A stretch of 32,757 nt of DNA from Schizochytrium sp. CCTCC M209059. Taxonomy: Eukaryota > Sar > Bigyra > Thraustochytrida > Thraustochytriidae. The stretch is taken from contig KN805405.1 of assembly GCA_000818945.1 (NCBI GenBank), forward strand, positions 324,017-356,773. The letters are read 5' to 3'. The translations under genes were made by a program, and so were the position numbers. Positions 8,325-17,039 of this stretch are shown in pieces (within the stretch, counting starts at the first letter, position 1; the number at the start of each line of letters is the position of its first letter). The notes under the pieces are model-generated. The model did not search any database and was not told where the DNA came from. It saw only the letters and a list, made by a program, of their open reading frames with translations.

Positions 8325-9412
8325 ATGAGCGAGGCAGACGAGGAGGCCGAGCACCCGGGCGCCGTGCTGCTCGACCTCGACGGCCTCTTCGGCGGCGAGA
8401 GGGTCAACCACGGCGACCCGGAGGAGCCCTTTGTGTGGACGCCGCCGCGCGGGACCACCAGCGCCAAGGAGGCCGCCGCCGCCGACGCGGCCGACGCCAA
8501 GGGGGAGTCTGCCGCGACGGGAGAGGGCGAGCAATCCGGCAAGCAGGAACCTCCTGTCAAGCTTCGTTTGGCAAATGGAAATGTACATCTCATGGCGCAG
8601 CACGTGTGGCAATCGAGCATCACGCTGGCCGAGGAGATCTGCCACGGCCGCGTCGACATCAAGGGCAAGCGCGTTCTTGAGGTAAGTTGATCTTTGTTCC
8701 TGATATCATAACGATGAAGCCGGGATTCCGACTTCGCCCGACGATCTTGGATTCGTCCACTGACAGAATGCAACACATCTGAACGAATGTCCACGCGAGT
8801 GATATATGATGCGATGCACAAATGCCGCAGCTTGGCGCCGGCGCAGCTCTGCCCGGTATCATTTCGCGAAGACGGGGTGCAACCTTTGTAGCCATCACAG
8901 ACTACCCCGAGGATGTCATCGTGGAAAATATGACACATAATGTCAAAGCCAATGAACTCGACACGGACGCTCCGGCCGTCGTCCGCGGCTTCAAATGGGG
9001 TGAGCCCATCGACGATTTGATGGCCTGCTGTTCCGACGGTGCTTATTATGACATCATCCTAATGGCTGATACCCTGTGGATGGAAAACCAACATGAAAAC
9101 CTCTTGCAAACCTGCGTCGACATTCTTAAGCGCGCTCCGCCAGAGGCGGAGGCTGTGGCCGTGCTTACATACATGAATCATGATGACGGGCGTGGTGTTG
9201 CCGGACGCTTCTTCGCCAAGGCCCAGGAGCTCCATGGCTTCCAAGTGAGCTCAGACCGCCGCATTGCATGGCGCGCCAACCCGACCGAGGAGGATTACGA
9301 AAGCGACAGTGACGATCCGGACCGCTACGGGCCCGTTCATTTCCGTACCTTGCGTCTCCCACCACCCACGAGCAACACGTCGTCGGAAGCTGTTTCAACA
9401 GAAGCACAATGA
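8325..9412 (+). CDS. EFM7: EFM7/METTL21-like protein methyltransferase (two exons)
   Basis: Predicted 312 residues from exons 8325-8681 and 8831-9412. The join is phase 0 and rebuilds the SAM-binding motif VLE/LGAGAALPGI (residues 117-129), which strongly supports the intron. Further family motifs are the preceding HVWQSSITLAEEI (where Trp-centred sequences sit in these enzymes), an acidic strand end TDYPEDVIVENMTHNV, WGEPIDDL, and a DIILMADTLW strand in the position of the post-II motif. This layout fits Methyltransf_16 enzymes, and the TDYP motif is closest to EFM7/NNT1, which methylates the N-terminus and a lysine of eEF1A in yeast. Exact substrate is inference; another METTL21 member is possible. 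Residues 45-75 are low-complexity Ala/Gly. The C-terminal tail is acidic (YESDSDDPDRYG). Confidence 0.88.
8682..8830 (+). other. Spliceosomal intron in the EFM7-like gene
   Basis: 149 bp with donor GAG|GTAAGT and acceptor GCCGCAG|CTT. Both exons are open in the joined frame, and read-through hits TGA right after the donor. The join lies within the SAM-binding glycine motif. Confidence 0.9.
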
Positions 9413-9602
9413 CCTTGAACTATCAAATGACCGATCTTTTGATTACTGATATCTATTCCTTTGTATTTACAGCAAACAAGGAAGCAAGCAAGCAAGCAAG
9501 CCAGCCGGCCAGCCAGCCATACAGGCCCAGGCCCAGGCCCAAGGCCAAGCCCAGACAAGAGCGCAGCGCGACACGTCGAATTGCGTCCATGGAGCGAGAT
9601 GG
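9413..9602. repeat. Convergent gap with AAGC and CAGGCC repeats
   Basis: This is the 3' region shared by the EFM7-like gene (+) and the zinc-knuckle gene (-). At 9478-9519 there is an AAGC run that grades into CCAGC/CCGGC units. At 9522-9553 the hexamer CAGGCC is repeated and grades into AAGGCC/AAGCCC. No gene is seen. Confidence 0.7.
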
Positions 9603-12560
9603 CTACTCTTTTTTAATGTTGTTCTTGGGAAGCTTGGGAAGTCGTATCACAAGCGAGACACATCGAAGAGTCATGGGCGCTCCTTTCTCTTGCAGCGACG
9701 CAATCACGGATTCCGACAGTCCGTACCTCATGCAAAGACTCTGCAGAGAGGCGCGACGCGTCGGACCTTCGCGCCGAACCGGCATCTGACTCTCCGTCAG
9801 CATCGCAGCTCCGCTGCGTCTATGTCCCGCGCTTTCCGCTTCAGATGCTTCTTCGCCATCGTCCTCGCGTAAATTCTCGTCGAGCTCAATGCAGCGCGCG
9901 GAAAGTGGAAACTTGTGCGTTTCAAGAATTCCCCGAAGAGTCTGCCCGTTGCACGGCTTCGAGACACTGAATCCAAAAAGCGCAAAGAGCCCGGCAAGCG
10001 ACATATATGTCTTGACTGACGCTGTTTCTAAGCCAGCAATCCGATTTCCTGTCCTTGGGCGGAAACAAATGCACTCGCGAGAGAGCGGCAAGGCCTTGGA
10101 AGTATCGGCGATAGAAACCCCGAGGAGGTCAGCGAGACGAGTGAGAGAAATGTAAACCTTGCCCACTTTGTGTGTCGGTTTCTCCTTGGCGAGCTCGAAG
10201 GCAACCACCGGCGCCTCGAGGTCGATGCCGGCCTTTGCAAACACATCTTTCCATCGTACCACGCCGGGTTCTGACTCTTCTTGACTACAATCTGCAAGAC
10301 CTTGGCCAGTGGCGAGTTGCGAAGAAATAGTCTGCTGCGAAGAAATAGTCTGCTGCTCGCCCTTTGACGCCGAGGTGCCCACGCTCGCTTCGCCCTGCGA
10401 CAATGATGTCGACCCTGGAGGAATGTCCTTATCGCGAGCAACGTTCGACTCATCTTTTTCTTCACTCTCTCCATGCTGCGGTACGGTCGTGACGCCCACT
10501 TTTCCGGCAGGAAGAGCCCCAGAGCCCACCTCGTCTGCTACGCCCTGGCCCTTCAGCATCTGATCGCCCGAGGTGGAAGATTCTGACATTTTGTCGCGTT
10601 CCGTGCCAAAAGGCTCATCCAGAGGTATGCCATACATGGCAAAAAACCTCGGCAACGTAAAATAAATAAGGCCAAAGCAGTCCGTACTTGTCGCATTCGA
10701 CGCCGGAAGCGCCGAGAGGTCAATCACCTGCTCTTCGTCCGTGCAGCTAGCCGAGTCATTGCCATTGTCGTAGTGTGCTGACATTGAATCATGGGCTCGC
10801 GCCCCATCTCCATGAGACATGACTTCTAACTTTGGTTTCTTCAACGACTTGCCACCTTTGCGCTTGAATCTTGTTCGTTTGTGGGTCTTGAGCTTTGTCG
10901 CAGCTGACAGAGGCTCTTCGCCTAATATTTCAGCCTTCATCAACTTCTTTTTGAGATTGACCTTCTTCTCCTCCTCCTCCTCTTCCTTTGCAGCGGCTGC
11001 GAGAACACCCGCAAGTGCTTTTGCCGAGGAGGAAGAGGAGGAGGAAGACGACGATGCCAAAGCACCACAGGATGACGATGACGAGGTCGAGGAAAGCGAC
11101 GTGTGGGCAGAGCAAGATTTGGAGGTTTGCGAGTGTATGTGCGACCAGCAAACCCCGTCAAAGAAGCTCGGTTCCCGGCAGAGAGGTATGGTACAAGCAG
11201 CCACGGCGGACATCTTGAGGTTCGGACTCTTTGAGTTGTGCTTCTCTGAGTCTATTGTCTTGACAGGACAAGCGACGCCTGCTGTACTATTGGCATACGG
11301 ATCGGTCCTGTGCTTTTTAAGGACGTCGGATGAATCATTTGCCTTCTTACCAGTCTCGTGTTTTCGTTTGACAGCTGAAGCCTTTGTGCTTGTGGCCTTC
11401 GCTTTAGAAGGAGCGGTGTTGTCAGTACGTTTTTTCTGTTTCTGAGACGTGTCGGTGTCCGAGGGTTTTCGGATGTGCATAAAACACATGCCATCCTTGA
11501 CTGCATACCGGCCACAGCGAAAGTGCTCGCACATACCCCAAAATCGTTTCGTATGCACGAAACACAGCTTCTCTTGGCTCTTAATCTTTTCAGAGCAGCC
11601 TTTAACTTGGCAAACCTGATCTTCTGAATCCACCTGGCCCCTTTTGTTTGCAATACTATTGCTCGGTGCCACACTGCCGCTTGCTTTGGCACGGGACGTT
11701 TTACCCTTGCGTGACGGCCCATGCCGTGTGCAGAGTCCCTTCGCCATGGCTGTATTGTGGCACCGTGGGTGTTGACAGATGCCCCACATTTCCTTTTCGT
11801 GTTTGGGACAGCGACCACTGGTACAAAAGAGGGCCAGCTCGCGGCTGCAATTGGGATGCTGGCATGTGAGATCTAAAACCACGTTTCGACGAGTTTTTGC
11901 CAATGTGGGCGTCTTTCCTTCCTGTTCAATCGATGCAGCAGGGGTCTTACTGACCCCTTGAGCGTGGGTATTGCAGAGACCACGAGTACGCTCACGCTTT
12001 TTGCACCCTTCCACAGAGCAATGATTTTTTGTAAGGACGTCGGAAGTATCAAGGTTTTGATCTGAACCAAGATGAAATGAACACATGCCGTCTCGGTATA
12101 CAGTCTGACGACAGTTTGTGACATGGCAATGGTTCATGTGACTAGCAGAAGAGCTGTTGGCGTGTCTTTTGCAGCACGAACCCACCGAAGCAGCATTATT
12201 GCAGTCTTTTACTCTGCAAAGAGGATGCTGGGTTGCAGATGTCTGATTCATTGCTGATGTGGAAGTCGACGAAGACGAAGATGATGATGACAATGACGAT
12301 GACGATGACGATGAAGACGTTGCAAAGGGTCTCCTTTCTGTAACACACTTCCCTTCTCGGTTTGTAAGCGCCGCTTTATTCTGTCTTGCCTTAAGCTTAA
12401 AATGTTTAAAGCAGTAGCCGCTCAATTTTTTTTTTCGCGAGCAACCCATCATTTTGCACTGCAACAGCTCATCGTGACGCCAACAGAGGCCGCGATGACG
12501 TGTCTCGGCTCGGGCTATGCAGCCTGCGGTTTTGCACTTCCCGGTAGGAACGCGCGTCAT
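9603..12560 (-). CDS. Multi-zinc-knuckle protein (ten CxxxxC...CxxH units) with C-terminal repeats
   Basis: Predicted 985 residues, single exon, ATG at 12560. Ten C-x4-C-x(7-11)-C-x2-H units span residues 9-29, 35-53, 115-133, 145-163, 181-199, 233-254, 262-280, 317-336, 344-362 and 456-474. Typical ones are CSVEGCKKRERTRGLCNTH and CQHPRCHNTAMAKGLCTRH. Such units resemble the WRKY19-like cysteine-histidine repeats common in oomycetes and some plants, which probably bind zinc. Ser-rich homopolymers (82-98, 503-512) and basic stretches (560-578, KRTRFKRKGGKSLKKPK) suggest a nuclear protein. The last 380 residues hold about five diverged copies of an uncharacterised SLxxLFxxFG unit (see findings). 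A DNA- or RNA-associated regulatory role is plausible but not shown. It is divergent from the coiled-coil gene. Confidence 0.85.
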   Translation of the reverse strand: MTRVPTGKCKTAGCIARAETRHRGLCWRHDELLQCKMMGCSRKKKLSGYCFKHFKLKARQNKAALTNREGKCVTERRPFATSSSSSSSSLSSSSSSSSTSTSAMNQTSATQHPLCRVKDCNNAASVGSCCKRHANSSSASHMNHCHVTNCRQTVYRDGMCSFHLGSDQNLDTSDVLTKNHCSVEGCKKRERTRGLCNTHAQGVSKTPAASIEQEGKTPTLAKTRRNVVLDLTCQHPNCSRELALFCTSGRCPKHEKEMWGICQHPRCHNTAMAKGLCTRHGPSRKGKTSRAKASGSVAPSNSIANKRGQVDSEDQVCQVKGCSEKIKSQEKLCFVHTKRFWGMCEHFRCGRYAVKDGMCFMHIRKPSDTDTSQKQKKRTDNTAPSKAKATSTKASAVKRKHETGKKANDSSDVLKKHRTDPYANSTAGVACPVKTIDSEKHNSKSPNLKMSAVAACTIPLCREPSFFDGVCWSHIHSQTSKSCSAHTSLSSTSSSSSCGALASSSSSSSSSSAKALAGVLAAAAKEEEEEEKKVNLKKKLMKAEILGEEPLSAATKLKTHKRTRFKRKGGKSLKKPKLEVMSHGDGARAHDSMSAHYDNGNDSASCTDEEQVIDLSALPASNATSTDCFGLIYFTLPRFFAMYGIPLDEPFGTERDKMSESSTSGDQMLKGQGVADEVGSGALPAGKVGVTTVPQHGESEEKDESNVARDKDIPPGSTSLSQGEASVGTSASKGEQQTISSQQTISSQLATGQGLADCSQEESEPGVVRWKDVFAKAGIDLEAPVVAFELAKEKPTHKVGKVYISLTRLADLLGVSIADTSKALPLSRECICFRPRTGNRIAGLETASVKTYMSLAGLFALFGFSVSKPCNGQTLRGILETHKFPLSARCIELDENLREDDGEEASEAESAGHRRSGAAMLTESQMPVRREGPTRRASLQSLCMRYGLSESVIASLQEKGAPMTLRCVSLVIRLPKLPKNNIKKE

Positions 12561-13013
12561 TTATCGCTTGTATAGTTTTCCTTGCCCAAGAAACCGCACT
12601 TGAAGCTGGTTGGTGTGGATAGTCAAGTCAGCTCAGACTGATGAGCTCGCCTCTCGCTCGCCCTGTGACGGGTGTCCTGCGAGCTGGCCAATCTCCTTCG
12701 CGGCAATCTTCCTACCGCCCTGCTCTACTTTGCTCTGCGCTGTGGTGCGCTGCAACTGCAGGTCTTGCCTGCCCGGTCGAGGTAGCTGTCGCGTGGCTTT
12801 CTCGTTTGGCGCCACCCTAATATCGCATCTTTGACAGACTGCACAACCCGCAAGCTTTGGCGGATTCCGAAGAATAAAGTCTATTCTAGGTTTACACTAT
12901 GGCCGCTTCTTTAAGGTAAAAGTCGAGGATATCCGCGCCGTGTAACCGACCTCTCTGGGCCGGGAATGGGCCAAAATGAGAGAGAGAGCCCCTCGGGCAG
13001 AACCAGCTGGCTG

Positions 13014-13053
<40 letters not shown>
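13014..13053 (+). repeat. (GCTT)10 microsatellite
   Basis: Ten near-perfect GCTT units, which are AAGC on the minus strand. This is the same motif as the repeats at 77-133 and 9478. Confidence 0.9.
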
Positions 13054-13055
<2 letters not shown>

Positions 13056-13233
13056 ATGCAAGGTGCTTGCGTGCAGGCGAGCGTGTGAGTCGCGCACGTG
13101 CGCTTGCGCTTGCGCTTGCGTGCAGCAGCAGCAGCACCAGCCAGGCTAGTACTGTTACGAAGCGGAGGCTTGTCACGAGGACACAAGAAAAGCAAGCTTG
13201 AGAACCTATAACAGCCCTCCAAAGGTCTTCACC

Positions 13234-13266
13234 TTCTTCTTCTTCTTCTTCTTCTTCTTCTTCTTC
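13234..13266 (+). repeat. (TTC)11 microsatellite, acceptor-like context
   Basis: Eleven TTC units followed by TTTCATATTCTCCTTTGCC and then GCACAG. Pyrimidine run plus CAG looks like a 3' splice site whose tract is a microsatellite. In the coding frame it would give a run of Phe, which argues that it is untranslated. Confidence 0.85.
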
Positions 13267-13401
13267 TTTCATATTCTCCTTTGCCACCGCGCACAGATTT
13301 TCTTCGAGCCTCAACGCAGGTATAACAACAAGTTCGTTCGTGAGCTTGCGCGAACGGGCAGCTCCCAAAGTCCTCGTCGGGAGCTGAGCAGAGATATCTT
13401 G

Positions 13402-15549
13402 ATGCTTGCGAACAAGAGTGGCTCGTACTATGAGGAGTACCGGAGATCCAGGTCTCGAGCGCGTCCCGGTCTAGAAGATGAAAGACTTTTGACGGATCGA
13501 GCAGCATACCAAAGCTTTCTTGAAGTGCAGCTTGAACGCGTCTCGGCGGCATGTTTGACATCGCAAGGTGTAAGCGACAGGATCGAGGAGGTTCAGGCCG
13601 CTGTACTCACATTTGACGAGAAAATCAACAACCTCTCACGAGCCGTCAAACTCACAGAATCCAAAGGCGAGCGCCAGGTTGAAGAGGCGGCCAGCACCGT
13701 GCAGGATGCAACTCGCAAGCTCAGCGATGTTGCCGACGATGTGCTGCGTCTCGACAAAAAGCTCGACCTCACTCACCGCGGTCTGGGGAGATTGCGCGTC
13801 GAGACAGAAACTTTTGAGCAACGCCAAAAGGACTTGACCGAAGTGCTACGACGACGTCTCGAAGAAAAGATCCTTGACATAAGTAGCCGCATCGAACTTG
13901 AGGAGGCCCGTGGAAAGACGAATGAGAACCGTATTCTATCATTGGGCGACATGGCCCGTGCAGAGACGAAGAACGCAGCGGAGACATTGCAGAGTAAACT
14001 TGAACTCCAGCTAGAGGCGCTTCGCGAGCAGGTCGATCTTCGCGTCTCCTCGCTCGAAACTCGTGTCAGCACCGGTCTCGAACACTTCAAGGCGTACGAG
14101 GCTGCTGTGGGTGGCGCCTCGCACCTTGCCCTTGAGACCGATGATGCGAGCACAAGCGATGATGGTAAGCGCCGTGGCAAAGGTAGCGCGAGATCTCGTT
14201 CGCAGCGTGGATCGCTAACGCTGGGAACTATGGGACTCGGGCCAACCCCGGGCCCTGTTGCGGCAGTTCGATCAGAGGTGGAGCGCGTTCGTCAAGAAGC
14301 TGCTACCCATACGGATGCCACCGCAAAAAGGGTTCTTGCTGCGCTCGAGGCCCTCGAGGTGAAGGTGAGCCGGGCTGCTGACGCGCCAACGGCGTCTGCG
14401 CAAACAGTAACGCGCCTCACGCGTCGGCTAGATGAACTGGAGCTGCGAATGGAAGCGACCGAGCAAGAGAACCTCCATCTTAAAGATGAAGTGAGCTCGC
14501 TGCGGCTGGCGCTCCGTCGAGCTGGCGTGTCAAGTCAGCCCCGCGCTAATGAGGAAGGTTCTCCGGATAACTGCAGCGAGGGGGCCGAGGCTGTCGCATC
14601 TGAGGAAGTGGCCCAGCTTCGACCACTCACAAGAACCGAGATGCGTGACCATGTTCAGCGAGCCGTGTCGCAGGTGAGCAAAGACTTGCGATGTGTGCTC
14701 GAGGCCGTCGAGCGCAAGCTTGCCACGCAGAGTGAGCTCGTCGCCGACAGCATGGGCAAGGTTGAGTCTTTTATGGACGTTTTCGATGAGGCGCAGGCCA
14801 CCATCGAGGAGCGCGTTCGTGCCGGCCGCACACAGGAAAAGCGTTTGCAAGCCATGCTGCAAGCTACCGCCGAGGCAATGCAAGCCGAGGATGAGCGCGA
14901 CTTTCGCCTCGGCGCTGAGGTAAAGTTTGAGCCTTCGGCATACCAAATTGCCATGGAAACTTTTCAGCAACCTGCCATGACGAGGCGTGTTCGAGGTGCG
15001 CGTGCGGCGGGTACAGCAGCGCACAGCAAACAATCCTCAAGAACGCGAGGGGCTGGAGCCAAACGGTCAAGCAAGGGCCGCTCAGGGATGGTGGCGCCTG
15101 CGGCAACAAGACCAACTTCGAGACGCGCTCGATCGTCTTCGACAGGTTCTGACGCGGCAGACGTGGCGCCAAGCCATACTGAGCCAACCCTGTCCTCGAT
15201 GCGACGGCGACGAAGCAAGACACCGCCGCCTTTTGTAACAAACAATGAATACATTGAGCGCGTCCGTCACGCAAGCATGACGGATGACGAGGGCAGTGGC
15301 AACTTTACGGATTCCTCAGGCCCCCATGGTCGGGATGGAGGAGGTAAGCGAGGTCGTGCGCAGCTTGCGCGAGTTTCGTCGACCGAAATGATTGATACGC
15401 TCGACGGGGCCATGCCGAGCGAGTCGGCCGTGATTTTCGCGCAAGAACCCTTACGCGCCACCGATGGTCGGCGAGATGCACGAGCATCAGAGATCGCCGC
15501 TGCATCGCGCAGGCCTGCCTGGAATGCGGCAAGACCTCCGTCACGCTAA
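13402..15549 (+). CDS. Long coiled-coil protein, unknown function
   Basis: Predicted 715 residues from the ATG at 13402 (MLANKSGSYYEEYRRSRSRA). The frame is open upstream with no ATG as far as 13198, so a 5' exon spliced at the CAG before 13297 cannot be excluded. Residues 45-240 form heptad-rich helices (RIEEVQAAVLTFDEKINNLS, KLSDVADDVLRLDKKLD, RRRLEEKILDISSRIELEEA). A second coiled-coil block lies about 290-370 (LTRRLDELELRMEATEQENL) and a third about 415-510. The remaining tail is basic and Ser/Arg-rich (SSRTRGAGAKRSSKGRSG) with no recognised fold. A cytoskeletal, basal-body or structural role is possible; none can be assigned. Confidence 0.8.
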   Translation: MLANKSGSYYEEYRRSRSRARPGLEDERLLTDRAAYQSFLEVQLERVSAACLTSQGVSDRIEEVQAAVLTFDEKINNLSRAVKLTESKGERQVEEAASTVQDATRKLSDVADDVLRLDKKLDLTHRGLGRLRVETETFEQRQKDLTEVLRRRLEEKILDISSRIELEEARGKTNENRILSLGDMARAETKNAAETLQSKLELQLEALREQVDLRVSSLETRVSTGLEHFKAYEAAVGGASHLALETDDASTSDDGKRRGKGSARSRSQRGSLTLGTMGLGPTPGPVAAVRSEVERVRQEAATHTDATAKRVLAALEALEVKVSRAADAPTASAQTVTRLTRRLDELELRMEATEQENLHLKDEVSSLRLALRRAGVSSQPRANEEGSPDNCSEGAEAVASEEVAQLRPLTRTEMRDHVQRAVSQVSKDLRCVLEAVERKLATQSELVADSMGKVESFMDVFDEAQATIEERVRAGRTQEKRLQAMLQATAEAMQAEDERDFRLGAEVKFEPSAYQIAMETFQQPAMTRRVRGARAAGTAAHSKQSSRTRGAGAKRSSKGRSGMVAPAATRPTSRRARSSSTGSDAADVAPSHTEPTLSSMRRRRSKTPPPFVTNNEYIERVRHASMTDDEGSGNFTDSSGPHGRDGGGKRGRAQLARVSSTEMIDTLDGAMPSESAVIFAQEPLRATDGRRDARASEIAAASRRPAWNAARPPSR

Positions 15550-16448
15550 GGCGGAATGAGAGAGATGACTATGCTTGAAACATGCAAAGAGTAAGGTGTT
15601 TCTCTGTTTTCGATTCTGAGTCAGAAAGGCGTGACTTTCCGCGTAAAGCCTAGAGAATAGTTGGAGGCCGAACCTAGGTCTAGGCTTCTCGAGTTCATTA
15701 ATTGATACTTGATTCCGAGCTTCGACAAGGCCATTCACGGCTTGATGATGATGCATCTTGCGACATGTACAAAAACAACTACCAGATCCGACGAGCTTTG
15801 AGGCTCGTGTCATCCATGCCTTTAGCTCCTTGTCATGTCTATTCTGCTCGCGCTTGCCTCATGTCGTGCTCTCGCCTTGTGATATGCTCCGCAATGGCAA
15901 CCAATGTGCCAACAAAGACCAAGAAAATGGACTAGGCCTAGGCCTTCCCCGACCTTTCCTCCAAGAATGTCGTCCCACAGGCGCCAACCCAAGCCAAAGA
16001 AAGCCGAAGAAAGAAAGTGGCAAGGAAGCGGAAGCCAGACAAAGAAACAAACAAACCAACAAACTCCAATCTCGCGACGCCGACGCCGACGCCGCAGCGC
16101 AGCGCAGCGAGCGAGCGAGCGCTCGAGGCCGAACCGCGCAGACAGACAGACGCACAGACAGACTCGGTTCCGGCCAGCGCCGCGCGAGCGAGCGCGCCGT
16201 AGAGCAGCGGAGCAGAGCGAGGGAGCGAGGAGAAGGAGCGAGGAGAAGGAGCGCAGACGACGACTTGCCGCGGCCCAGAACCCCGCTCACGGGCGACGGG
16301 CGGAGCGCGCGCAGGAGCCCTCCGTGCCCGCGCCGCGCGGCCCCGTCCTGCGCCGTCCTGCGCGGCCCCGCGCCCCGCCGCCTCCCTCGGCCAGGAGCTG
16401 GCGGACGGCGAGCAGGTGGCGCGTGCTGTTGACACCAGAGCATCGACG
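15550..16448. promoter_or_regulatory. Gap upstream of the peptidase-G2-like gene
   Basis: About 0.9 kb holding the 3' UTR of the coiled-coil gene and the promoter and 5' UTR of the next gene. There is a palindrome CTAGGCCTAG at 15932-15941. From about 16075 onward the DNA is GC-rich with CGACGC, GCGA and CAGA short tandem repeats. The ORFs here are low-complexity Arg/Ala/Pro and look non-coding. Confidence 0.45.
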
Positions 16449-16996
16449 ATGGAGGAGGGGGACGCCGGCGCCTTTCGCGCCTCCACCTCCGGCGGCGGGG
16501 ACGGCGGCGAGCGGCGCGGACGCGCGGCGATATCTGCGGCGCAGTTCACCTCCGCATGGGAGGAACACCCGCAAGCGACGCCGCCTAGATTTCCTGCGAC
16601 GTATCAGCACCAACAAATGCACCAACACATGCACCAACAAATGCACCAAAACCAGCAGTATGCCGCCCGCTACCCTGCATATCCGCAGCATGTGTATGAC
16701 GGCGCATTTCATGGCTCGAGCGAAGGTCTGTACGGGCCGACAGGCATGCCATTGCAACGCAACGTCCACTCAACCGTTGATATGCAGATTGGCCAGCAAA
16801 GATATGCACCTAGGGCGGACATGCAATCTCAGATGGAAATGTATGCAAGACATCCAACTCATTCGGGCTCGCATCAGCTACCGCCAGATTCATATTCATT
16901 CGACGATGAGGACATGCTGGGGGACTTTCTTATGTCCGACGAGGGCTTCTTGGGCGACAATCAGGACGCGACGGCTCCCGAGCCACAATCCGTCGT

Positions 16997-17039
<43 letters not shown>

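Larger units (their letters stand above)
12561..13401. promoter_or_regulatory. Divergent promoter region between zinc-knuckle and coiled-coil genes
   Basis: 841 bp between the two starts. It holds a GCTT array (13014-13053), a short GCTTGC run (about 13100-13122) and a TTC array (13234-13266) followed by a pyrimidine-rich stretch ending in CAG at 13294-13296. No long ORF with an ATG lies here. The last part could contain the acceptor of an upstream intron of the coiled-coil gene. Confidence 0.5.

Noticed and set aside
13198..13401. N-terminal extension of the coiled-coil protein with poly-Phe
   Set aside because: It would start at TTG and translate the TTC microsatellite; the first ATG is at 13402.
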